A DNA stretch of 64,000 bases from Bog-473 sp963742035 (GTDB lineage Bacteria > Actinomycetota > Acidimicrobiia > Acidimicrobiales > RAAP-2). Both the position numbers and the translations under genes were made by a program. Under the pieces are notes generated by a model. The model ran no database searches. It saw nothing but the letters and a program-made list of their open reading frames with translations, and was not told the DNA's origin. This document shows, piece after piece, positions 42,395-50,415 of the stretch (positions are counted from its first letter, which is position 1; every line of letters begins with the position of its first letter). Location of the stretch: the NCBI GenBank assembly GCA_963742035.1, contig CAVUKH010000013.1, positions 124,001 through 188,000 of the forward strand, read 5' to 3'.

Positions 42395-43419
42395 CCACCT
42401 ATGTCCCCGCCGAAGACCGCTACGAGTCCATGACGTATCGCCGTTGCGGGCGCAGCGGCCTGCTGTTACCAGCAGTGTCGCTCGGGCTGTGGCAGAACTT
42501 CGGTGATGACCGATCACTCGAAACTCAGCGCTCAGTCTTGCGGCGAGCCTTCGACCTCGGTATCACCCATTTCGATTTGGCCAACAACTACGGCCCCCCG
42601 TACGGAAGTGCCGAGATCAATTTCGGGCGGATCCTCCGCGAGGACTTCCGCGAGTACCGCGACGAGCTCGTCATTTCCACCAAGGCAGGTTGGGACATGT
42701 GGCCAGGACCCTATGGTGACCTCGGGTCTCGGAAATACCTCCTCGCCAGCCTCGATCAGAGCTTGCGGCGGCTCGGCGTCGACTATGTCGACATCTTCTA
42801 CCACCACCACTTTGATCCTCAAACACCCCTCGAGGAATCACTGGGTGCTCTTCACACGGCGGTCACTTCCGGGAAGGCGCTCTACGTGGGCATCTCCTCC
42901 TACTCGGACAAGCGCACTGCTGAGGCAGTCGTCATCCTGCGCGAATTGGGCACTCCACTGCTCATCCATCAACCCTCGTATTCAATGTTCAATCGTTGGA
43001 TCGAGGATCGCCTGCTCGGTGTCTTAGAGGCTGAAGGGGTCGGGTGCATTGCCTTCTCTGTTTTGGCGCAAGGACTCCTTACCAGTCGCTACCTCGACGG
43101 GATCCCTCCCGGGTCGAGGGCGTCCTTTGGTGGTTCCCTGACTCGCAATATGCTGAACGACGAGAATCTCGGCCGGATCCATGGACTCAACGCAATCGCC
43201 TCGGAACGAGGCCAATCGCTCGCACAGATGGCTATTGCCTGGGCTCTGCGTGATCCCCGGGTTACCTCTGCGCTGACCGGAGCAAGCAGCGTGGCTCAGC
43301 TCGAGCAAAACGTTGAAGCGTTAAAGCACCTGGAGTTCACTGCCCAAGAAGTCAAAGCCATCGACCAGTACGCGGTTGAAGCCGGCATTGACTTGTGGCG
43401 CCAGCCGGCCACGTCCTGA
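42391..43419 (+). CDS. Aldo/keto reductase
   Basis: 342 residues; GTG overlapping the upstream TGA. The AKR barrel features are clear: FDLANNYGPPYGSAEINFG with the catalytic Asp/Tyr, the Lys in ISTKAGWDMWPG, and the His region VDIFYHHHFDPQTPLEESLG. C-terminal cofactor residues are in VTSALTGASSVAQLEQN. It is closest in layout to the YghZ/L-glyceraldehyde-3-phosphate reductase group and uses NADPH. It probably works in series with the two oxidoreductases upstream. A hairpin follows. Confidence 0.92.
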   Translation: MTTYVPAEDRYESMTYRRCGRSGLLLPAVSLGLWQNFGDDRSLETQRSVLRRAFDLGITHFDLANNYGPPYGSAEINFGRILREDFREYRDELVISTKAGWDMWPGPYGDLGSRKYLLASLDQSLRRLGVDYVDIFYHHHFDPQTPLEESLGALHTAVTSGKALYVGISSYSDKRTAEAVVILRELGTPLLIHQPSYSMFNRWIEDRLLGVLEAEGVGCIAFSVLAQGLLTSRYLDGIPPGSRASFGGSLTRNMLNDENLGRIHGLNAIASERGQSLAQMAIAWALRDPRVTSALTGASSVAQLEQNVEALKHLEFTAQEVKAIDQYAVEAGIDLWRQPATS

Positions 43420-43452
43420 GGAACCCTGCCACGACCTGTGGCCTGAGAGTGG

Positions 43453-43474
43453 ACCGCTCCACTACGGGAGCGGT
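43453..43474 (+). terminator. Hairpin after the oxidoreductase operon
   Basis: ACCGCTCC / GGAGCGGT, 8-bp stem with a 6-base loop, 34 bp past the AKR stop. Confidence 0.65.
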
Positions 43475-43550
43475 TCGCCGTCACATTCGAGGTCACGCCG
43501 TACAGACCGCCGAACTGGCTTTGGAGACCTGATCGATCAGCGGGCCCGAG

Positions 43551-43817
43551 TCATTGGTTTCCGAGCTGCGGCGTGAGTCCGTCCACGTGCATCTCGTAGT
43601 GCTCGTTGTTCGCCCATGGTCCGTCCGCGCCTTCAACCACCGCACGCACGGCTTCGACCGATTCCCCTTCGCAGATACAGATGCCGAGGGCATTATCGCC
43701 GATAGATGCGTGGATTGGCAACGCAACGCTGGACGGAAGTCCGGCTTCGAGCGCCTTGTCCTCGGCCGCCTGAAAGCCCTCTGGGTCATGGATTCGATGG
43801 ATGACGGTTACAAACAT
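43551..43817 (-). CDS. Small alpha/beta protein, DUF4242-like
   Basis: 88 residues from the ATG at 43,817 (MFVTVIHRIHDPEGF). The pattern of beta-strand, helix, ICICEGESVEAVRAVVEG and then strand resembles small dimeric ferredoxin-fold proteins. An earlier in-frame ATG would add 23 residues of poor quality. Family is tentative, and function unknown. Confidence 0.55.
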   Translation of the reverse strand: MFVTVIHRIHDPEGFQAAEDKALEAGLPSSVALPIHASIGDNALGICICEGESVEAVRAVVEGADGPWANNEHYEMHVDGLTPQLGNQ

Positions 43818-44108
43818 GGGTGTCCCTTCGATTGGTGGGTGCGCTGCATCGGAGTGCGCATTCCCATTCTCCTGATGCCCCGTCACAGATCCGCGTCACT
43901 TCGGTGGCTTCGGGCAGCTCTCGTATGTCATCCGGCCGCCAGAGGCCAGTGCGGTGTACCTGACCTGGCTCCTTCGACCTTCGGCGGAAGGATGCATATG
44001 CAGCCTGCAGATCGACGAGGCCGATACATCAGACGTTGGGACCCAGCATGGCCAGTGCTCAACCTTGCGGACGAACGAAGTGGATGGAGTAGACACGGTC
44101 ACTACGGG

Positions 44109-44774
44109 TCAATGGAGGAGACTCGACACCACGTTGATCACGAGGGCGACGATGACCGCACCGAACAAGTACGAGAGGAGCGCGTGCGAAAGAGCAATCC
44201 TCCGAATCCCCTTGGCCGTGAGGTTTGTGTCAGAGACCTGAAACGTCATGCCAATGGTCAAGGCGAGGTATGCGAAATCCAGATACGTGGGTGGATCGTC
44301 CTCGTTGAAGTCGATTCCACCCACGGGCCGGGAGTAATAGGACCGGGCATATCGGAGCGTGAAGATGGTGTGGACCAGACCCCACGACAACGCGACGCTC
44401 AATAGCCCCAGGGCGATCAGGTACGCCTTTGTGACCCCTACGGCGTTCCCAGCCCGGATCAATGCCAGTCCAACGGCAGCCAGCAGCGCAACTCCAGCCG
44501 ACAGCACGATGAGCTCGGTCAGGCGGAGACTCGGGTCCTCTCGGCTCGCATAGGTCTTGCACTCGTCAGCACTCAGACCTCCAACGGCCGACCATATTGA
44601 GGTGATGAGGAAGAGTGAGCCGACGTCCCAACCGATGAGCGTTGCCGCCTGCCAGAACGTGAAGAGCGCCGCCACGACTCCAGCAACGATGCCGACTGAT
44701 GCTGCCAGGGCGACACGAACGCTGGCACGGGGATTACACCTCCGCCAAGATCCGCCAGTCGGGGGACTCATCAA
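44109..44774 (-). CDS. DUF1345-family membrane protein
   Basis: 221 residues with about five hydrophobic segments (VALAASVGIVAGVVAALFTFW; IVLSAGVALLAAVGLALI; AYLIALGLLSVALSWGLVHT; and others). The conserved DUF1345 stretch HTIFTLRYARSYY, followed by GGIDFNEDDPPTYLDFAYLA and GMTFQVSDT, is present. Role unknown. The first 17 residues are doubtful and the start may be further in. Confidence 0.85.
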   Translation of the reverse strand: MMSPPTGGSWRRCNPRASVRVALAASVGIVAGVVAALFTFWQAATLIGWDVGSLFLITSIWSAVGGLSADECKTYASREDPSLRLTELIVLSAGVALLAAVGLALIRAGNAVGVTKAYLIALGLLSVALSWGLVHTIFTLRYARSYYSRPVGGIDFNEDDPPTYLDFAYLALTIGMTFQVSDTNLTAKGIRRIALSHALLSYLFGAVIVALVINVVSSLLH

Positions 44775-45025
44775 AGAAAGCGTAGGCGGCGCGGTGGCAT
44801 GCCCCTGACGTCGTCGCTCTGGTGGCCGAGTCGCCGATCAGAAGAACCGATTCAACCCATCCGAATGTGCTCTCTGACCGACTGGTCATCAGCAGACGGG
44901 GTGAGGTGATTGTGCTCAGGGTCATTGAGTCATCATGTGCCGACCAGAGAGAGAAGCATTCGGCTGACTCGGGTGACACTGTGACAGCGCTTGCCTGAGA
45001 CTTCATCCGGAATCTGTAGTCTCAA

Positions 45026-45469
45026 ATGGTGGAGAGCCGACCTGAAGAGAACGAGGCGGTGCTGCAACGTCGCCGTATCAGCCACAGAACGTCGCAGCTC
45101 CCAGTATGGAGCCGCATTCTGTACAAGATTGAGCACTACACCGTGCTCCCTGCTGTCGCACTCGTTGTGACCGCCACCGTCATATCGCTCGTCGTTGCCA
45201 TTTCGGTCCTCGACTTTCCGACGAATTGGGTAGCAGCCTTTGAGCTCTCAGCTTCTTCGATCACCCTCATCATGGTCTTCGCGATCCAACACACCCAGGG
45301 TCGCGAGCAGGCAGCAACCCAACGGAAGCTGGATGAGCTGATTCGAGCGTTCCCCGGTGCAAACGAGTCTCTGATGATGCTCGAGGAAGCCCCACGGGAG
45401 TTCATGCTTGACGTTGAGGACGAGCAAAGAGATGTTCGATTCAACTCTCCAGATACGGACGACCTGTAG
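45026..45469 (+). CDS. Low-affinity iron permease-family protein
   Basis: 147 residues with two hydrophobic segments (VLPAVALVVTATVISLVVAI; FELSASSITLIMVFAIQ). The block IMVFAIQHTQGREQAATQRK with LDELIRAFPGANESLMMLEE is the hallmark of this short family, named for fungal low-affinity iron transport. In bacteria its function is unproven. Possible ion or stress role; intact. Confidence 0.8.
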   Translation: MVESRPEENEAVLQRRRISHRTSQLPVWSRILYKIEHYTVLPAVALVVTATVISLVVAISVLDFPTNWVAAFELSASSITLIMVFAIQHTQGREQAATQRKLDELIRAFPGANESLMMLEEAPREFMLDVEDEQRDVRFNSPDTDDL

Positions 45470-45711
45470 CAAGAGGAGAAACAAGGGCACCATGGTCTTG
45501 GAGGAAGGTCTGGTCTGCCTGATTCGAACCGCAACGATCTCCATCCCTGCAGAAGTCCTGGTGACGTGGTCTCGGAGACGTGCCCGAAGTGGGCCGGAGA
45601 GCGTGGTGCCAGGCGACGAGGGCCGATGGAAGATCGACCAAGTGCCTCAGCCCCCGGGCGTAATGTGTCCAGCAACATCGGGGCATCGTTTCGACAACGA
45701 GGAGAGTCGTC

Positions 45712-47001
45712 GTGTCACAACGAACGAAGCCCGAGGGTCCCGGACAAGGTGCGAACCGATCCGGCCGTCGCCGCCGGCGCGTCTACTTCGACGTCCCTCC
45801 GCCGCGAGCTCTTTCTCTGTCGGGGTGGGCGCTTGTGCCGTTGCGTGCCTTTCTTGGTGTCACCTTTTGCTTCGCCGGACTTCAGAAGCTCGCTAATCCG
45901 AATTTTCTCAACGCGAACAGCCCGTCGAGCATTCAGGCTCAGCTGATCGCGTCAATCCGGGTGAGCCCACTGCACGAGCTGCTCGGCCATCTCCTCCGTT
46001 TCGCCGTACCGATCGGCATCGTGATTGCTCTGGCCGAACTTGCAGTTGGTTTGGGAACGATCCTAGGGCTGTGGACGCGCGTCGCCGCAGCGGGGGGGAT
46101 GGTGCTCGCGTTCACGCTCTTCCTCACCGTGAGCTTTCACTCGTCCCCCTACTACACCGGAGCCGACATCGTCTTCGTCTTCGCCTGGATCCCGCTCGTC
46201 CTCGCCGGGTCGGGCGGCGTGCTCTCCGTCGACGGGGTGATAGCCGCCCGGGTAGCAGGGGAGTACGACCTCGGGCCACCGACGGTGGTGCCAATCCGCT
46301 TCGCCCTCGTCCAGCAGGTGTGTGGCCACTATGAGAACGACTCGTGTCGCGCCCAAGGTGGACGTCGTTGCAACGTCCACGGCTGCCCCTTCCTGTTGGC
46401 CGACGGGGAGAGGCAGCAGAGCACGGCCTCGGTGACTGGTCTCGACGCGGTCGATCGCCGTACTGTCGTCATCGGAGGCGCGACAGTCGTCGCGGCGGCC
46501 GTGGCTGGCGGCGCGGTCGCTGGAACGGCAATCGTCTTGGGACGGGCTGCAGGCGGTGCAAAGAGCCCCGGGAGTCAAAGCGTCACGCTAAGGACCACCG
46601 GCCCGACCGGACCGAGCGCCTCGGGCGCCTCTGGCGCTGGCTCGACGACCACGACACCAGAGTCGTCCGCTCCCACGACGACGGCACCAGCCGGGACTCC
46701 GATTGGCCTGGCCAGCCAGGTGGCGGTTGGCGGTGCGGCGAGTTTCACCGATCCGAAGACGGGTGATCCTGGCCTCGTCCTCCAGTTGGCGAAGGGCCAC
46801 TTCGTCGCCTACAACGCCATTTGTCCACATGCCGGGTGCACGGTCGGGTATTCCTCGGCCGCCCACCTCATCGTGTGTCCATGTCACGGCTCCGAGTTCG
46901 ACCCCAACACAGGGGCCGTCGTGAACCCGCCGGCGTCTCATGGTCTGAGCTCAATTCAGGTGGCGGTCGACGGCAACGGCGAGCTTGTCGTCGACGGCTG
47001 A
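45712..47001 (+). CDS. DoxX-Rieske fusion protein
   Basis: 429 residues, GTG start. Residues 35-175 form a DoxX/TQO-small-subunit-like membrane domain (LRAFLGVTFCFAGLQKLANP; IVIALAELAVGLGTILGLWT). A cytosolic loop at 204-225 holds four cysteines (CGHYENDSC, then CNVHGC). A twin-arginine motif, DRRTVVIGG at 248-256, precedes a transmembrane segment. After a Thr/Ser linker, a Rieske [2Fe-2S] domain has CPHAGC (371-376) and CPCHG (389-393), all cluster ligands present. It probably passes electrons from quinol to an external acceptor; the partners are not encoded nearby. Confidence 0.87.
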   Translation: MSQRTKPEGPGQGANRSGRRRRRVYFDVPPPRALSLSGWALVPLRAFLGVTFCFAGLQKLANPNFLNANSPSSIQAQLIASIRVSPLHELLGHLLRFAVPIGIVIALAELAVGLGTILGLWTRVAAAGGMVLAFTLFLTVSFHSSPYYTGADIVFVFAWIPLVLAGSGGVLSVDGVIAARVAGEYDLGPPTVVPIRFALVQQVCGHYENDSCRAQGGRRCNVHGCPFLLADGERQQSTASVTGLDAVDRRTVVIGGATVVAAAVAGGAVAGTAIVLGRAAGGAKSPGSQSVTLRTTGPTGPSASGASGAGSTTTTPESSAPTTTAPAGTPIGLASQVAVGGAASFTDPKTGDPGLVLQLAKGHFVAYNAICPHAGCTVGYSSAAHLIVCPCHGSEFDPNTGAVVNPPASHGLSSIQVAVDGNGELVVDG

Positions 47002-47033
47002 GGATCCGTTTCGCCCTGAAGTCCAACGAAGCA

Positions 47034-47936
47034 TCAGCATGTGGTCGCAGCCATCCAGCCAGCCGCACCCGCGAGCCCTGCGACGTCCCCCAGCGACGAA
47101 GTGACGATGGAGAGATCCTTCGGGTGGTGTGCCGGTCGGCTGAGAACGGTCGCACGGACCGCTTCGAAGAAGTCCTCTCGTCGTCCGATCCCGCCTCCCA
47201 CGACCACCATGCTGGGAGAGAACGTCATGACGAGGTTGCACACACCGGCAGCGCACGCCACGACCGCGCGGTTCCAGATGTCGCGAGCCCGGTGGTCTCC
47301 CTTCCCCGCTGCTCCGACGATGGCCTGTGCGTCGAGATCTCCCATGCCGGCCTCGGCCGCCTCGCGCGTCATACCGCTGCCCGATCCGAGCTGCTCGAGG
47401 GTGCAGGGTCGCCCTGCGCACCATGCGTGCCAATCGATCACGGTATGGCCCACCTCGGCGAGCGACCGTCGGCCTCGCAGCAACCGGCCTCCGCACATGA
47501 CGCCGGCGCCGATGCCGGTGGAGATCGTGAGGTACGCGACGTCGGGCGTGCCGATACCTGCACCGAACGTGGCCTCTCCGACTGCAGCGAGGTCCGCATC
47601 GTTGGCGATCAAGACGGGCAAGCCCAGGCGGCTGGTCAGTTCGTCGTCCGACAGCAACTGCAGCCAGCTCTCTGGGAGGTGGGGTGCCCAGAGAAGCCTT
47701 CCCCCGTCGTAGTCAACCGCGCCAGGGAGCCCGACGACGGCGTGGTCTGCGGTCTGCTCCCCGCTCATGCCTTTGACGCTGCGGATCAGGTCGACGAGGG
47801 CTGCCGGCGCGTCGTCGTGCGCAGGTGTGGGAACGGTCCGGTTGACCAGCACCGTGCCGTTGTGGTTCACGAGCGCGGCCCGCATGTGCGTGCCACCGAT
47901 ATCAGCCGCCAGAACGAGGTCCCTTGTCTGGCTCAC
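47034..47936 (-). CDS. ROK-family sugar kinase (glucokinase-like)
   Basis: 300 residues from the GTG at 47,936, which overlaps the stop of the PfkB gene (GTGA). ATP loop LAADIGGTHMRAAL at the N terminus; sugar-binding GLPGAVDYDGG and NDADLAAVGEATFGAG. The ROK zinc motif GHTVIDWHAWCAGRPCTLEQ has only two of the usual cysteines, so the metal site is reduced. Phosphorylates a hexose such as glucose, or N-acetylmannosamine-type sugars. Coupled to a second kinase. Confidence 0.88.
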   Translation of the reverse strand: MSQTRDLVLAADIGGTHMRAALVNHNGTVLVNRTVPTPAHDDAPAALVDLIRSVKGMSGEQTADHAVVGLPGAVDYDGGRLLWAPHLPESWLQLLSDDELTSRLGLPVLIANDADLAAVGEATFGAGIGTPDVAYLTISTGIGAGVMCGGRLLRGRRSLAEVGHTVIDWHAWCAGRPCTLEQLGSGSGMTREAAEAGMGDLDAQAIVGAAGKGDHRARDIWNRAVVACAAGVCNLVMTFSPSMVVVGGGIGRREDFFEAVRATVLSRPAHHPKDLSIVTSSLGDVAGLAGAAGWMAATTC

Positions 47937-48931
47937 CACTGACTCACGGCGTACGATTCGGGAGCGGCCTTGAGCTCGAGCAGGAGGGTCTGCTCGTCCA
48001 GGAGGCCACTCTGTGCACCGACCTGCTGGACGACTCTCATTGCGTTGATCGGGGCCCACTGGAGCGCCTCCACGAGCGTGTAGCCCTTGACGAGTGCCGC
48101 CAAGAGCGTTGAGGAGAACGCGTCCCCAGCGCCGGTGCGCTCCGTTGGCGGCGACGGGTCCGGATACGAGGGCGCGCGAAGTCGTTGGGCGCCATCGTAG
48201 GCATAGGCGCCGTCCGGGCCATCCGTCACGACAACGAGACGAGGTCCGAGCACGTACAAGGACTCGAGAATGGACGCCAGGTCGTCGTACTCCGCTCCCC
48301 CGATGGCGACGGCTTCCTCGCGGTTGCAGATCAGGATCTCAGTGCGGCGGTAGATCCCCTTGAGGAGTTCGACTCCCTGATTGATCTGCACCGTGCCGGG
48401 CTGGAACACAAGCCGTACCGCCGGCTCCTCCTCAAGCCATCCCAGCAACTGGTCGTAGTAGTCCGTCCCGTCGGATCCGACCGAGCTCAAGTACACCCAT
48501 GCTGGTGTCTCACGGGGGCTCAGATGGGGCCAGTGATAGTCGTAGGACTCGTGGTGGACGAGGATCGTCCTATCCTGGTGGTACCAGAGCACAAAGTTGC
48601 GATTGCTTGCCTGCGCGGCATCGAAACGCATCAGATGGGTGTCGACGCCTTCTCTGTGGAGGGCATCCTGCATCGCGTGCCCGACGGCGTCGTTCCCCAC
48701 GTGCGAGGCCAAGGCTGCATGAACTCCGAGCCGCGCCAAGCCCACCGCCGCGTTCGCTGCGTTCCCACCGGCCTCCACCGTGTGCGCGTAGTCGAAGGGA
48801 ACCTTGCCTCCGTATGGGAGGTCGAGCCAATGCCCGTCCTCGTCGTTCCAGGTCCTGATGTGGGCGTCGGAGAGTCGGATGAAGATGTCCGTGGCGGCGT
48901 CCCCCACGCAGAGCACCTCGTATGGGGCCAT
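47933..48931 (-). CDS. PfkB-family carbohydrate kinase
   Basis: 332 residues. Signature 1 is AGGNAANAAVGLARLGVHAAL; signature 2 is PTERTGAGDAFSSTLLAALV with the catalytic Asp. The N terminus VLCVGDAATDIFIRL is typical. Ribokinase-fold enzyme phosphorylating a sugar or nucleoside; fructose, 2-keto-3-deoxygluconate or ribose are options. Forms a two-gene unit with the ROK kinase. Confidence 0.9.
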   Translation of the reverse strand: MAPYEVLCVGDAATDIFIRLSDAHIRTWNDEDGHWLDLPYGGKVPFDYAHTVEAGGNAANAAVGLARLGVHAALASHVGNDAVGHAMQDALHREGVDTHLMRFDAAQASNRNFVLWYHQDRTILVHHESYDYHWPHLSPRETPAWVYLSSVGSDGTDYYDQLLGWLEEEPAVRLVFQPGTVQINQGVELLKGIYRRTEILICNREEAVAIGGAEYDDLASILESLYVLGPRLVVVTDGPDGAYAYDGAQRLRAPSYPDPSPPTERTGAGDAFSSTLLAALVKGYTLVEALQWAPINAMRVVQQVGAQSGLLDEQTLLLELKAAPESYAVSQW

Positions 48932-49053
48932 GTCTCAATGAGACTCGGACGGTGAGCGGAGCGCTAGGGACTCATCGGCCTTGTGTGGGGGGACTTTGGT
49001 CCCCGTTGCCCCCATCCGGTTCGGGCCCTCCCCATCTGCCTTCGAACGTGCAC

Positions 49054-50295
49054 TCAGTCGAACTGCCGGAGCAGGCCGAGACGTCCCGCCGACGCCTCGA
49101 GTTCCAGGCGGGCGCGGGGGTCGGCCACTTCGTCGATGATCAACTTGGCCTGCGCGTGCTGCGAGCGGCCGAAAAGTTCGGCGCAACCGTGCTCGCTCAC
49201 GATGGCCGAGTGTTGGAACGAGGTGACCGGATTGTCGAGAATCGGAAGCACCGTGGAGGTGTCGGTCTTGTGGTGCCAAGCGTGCAGGGCGACGATGGCA
49301 TGTCCACCGGGCGAATGCAGGGCCCCGGTGACGAAATCGGGTTGGCCGCCGAATCCCGAATGGATACGGTTTTCGACGAAACTGGCGTTGGCCTGGGCGA
49401 AGAGATCGACCTGCATGGCCGCGTTGACGGAGAGGACAGTGCCTTGCGCGGCGATTCTCGCTGGGTCGTTCACCATTTCGGTGCGCCGCATCCGGAGCCC
49501 GTCGTTCTGGTCAGCCCACTCGTAGAGGTCGGGGGAGCCGATGAGAAAGGAGCTTGTCACCGGCCGGTCGGGATCGAGGGCGCCGGCTCGGTGTAGCGTG
49601 AGTACGCCGTCGCTGATCATCTCCGACCAGACTCGCAAGTTCCGTAGGCCCGACATCATGGTGGCGGCGACGGTTGGGATCGTCCCGATGCCCAATTGCA
49701 GCGTGGTCCCGTCTGCAGCGAACCCTGCGACGCGCTCTCCGATGGCGCTTGCACCGTCGTCGACTGGTCCGACGGCGGACGACAGCAGGGGCGTATCGAC
49801 TTCAAGCGCCCCGTCAATCAACTCCAGCGGGATCTCTCCGTCCCCGAGCGTGTACGGCATGCACGCGTTCATCTGCGCGATCACAAGGCCGCCGCGGGCG
49901 CGGGCTTGCTCAATGGCGGCGGGGAGGATGTTGACCTCTATTCCGAGCGAGACCTTGCCCTGGCGCGGCAACGAGGTGTGGATGAGCACCACGTCGACGG
50001 GTCGTGTCGCACTGAACAGCCGGGGCACCAGCGAGAGCCGCATCGGCAAATAGTCGAGATTTGGGTCGTGCCGCATACCTGGCCCCACAAAGGGTGTCTC
50101 GGTAATGAAGGCCGGATTGGCGGAGAATCCGTCGTGTGCGTTGAGCTGGAACACGCGGCACCGTTCACGGGCGGCCAGCAAGGCTGCGATGAGGGTGACC
50201 GGGTTGGCCGAGTTCCCGGAGATGACCACACGCGGCTCGGCGGTGGCGAGGCCACGCAGCCGATCCACGACCTCCTCAAAGGCCATCGTCTTCAC
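49054..50295 (-). CDS. Acetyl-CoA hydrolase/CoA-transferase family protein
   Basis: 413 residues. It has the two-domain layout of the 4-hydroxybutyrate/acetate CoA-transferase family. LQLGIGTIPTVAATMMSGLRNLRVWSEMISDG contains the catalytic-type glutamate in SEMISDG at about residue 242. The C-terminal SEHGCAELFGRSQHAQAKLI is the equivalent of the conserved EYG-A-LRGKS block. It moves CoA between acetate, propionate, butyrate or 4-hydroxybutyrate, or hydrolyses acyl-CoA. Divergent from the PEP synthase gene, with 120 bp between the starts. Confidence 0.87.
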   Translation of the reverse strand: MKTMAFEEVVDRLRGLATAEPRVVISGNSANPVTLIAALLAARERCRVFQLNAHDGFSANPAFITETPFVGPGMRHDPNLDYLPMRLSLVPRLFSATRPVDVVLIHTSLPRQGKVSLGIEVNILPAAIEQARARGGLVIAQMNACMPYTLGDGEIPLELIDGALEVDTPLLSSAVGPVDDGASAIGERVAGFAADGTTLQLGIGTIPTVAATMMSGLRNLRVWSEMISDGVLTLHRAGALDPDRPVTSSFLIGSPDLYEWADQNDGLRMRRTEMVNDPARIAAQGTVLSVNAAMQVDLFAQANASFVENRIHSGFGGQPDFVTGALHSPGGHAIVALHAWHHKTDTSTVLPILDNPVTSFQHSAIVSEHGCAELFGRSQHAQAKLIIDEVADPRARLELEASAGRLGLLRQFD

Positions 50296-50415
50296 GGGGT
50301 CAGTCTCACAAATCGTCTTCGTGAGAAACAGGGACGTTGGTCCCTATCGAAATCGACTGGTCATCAGGGACCATGGAAAAGGTCATCGCCAGTCAAGCCG
50401 AGGAGTGGGAGAGGC

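Noticed and set aside
44734..45006. 90-codon minus-strand frame upstream of the DUF1345 gene
   Set aside because: Overlaps the DUF1345 start, Ser/Thr-rich composition, and no motif or ribosome-binding site; too weak to list as a gene.
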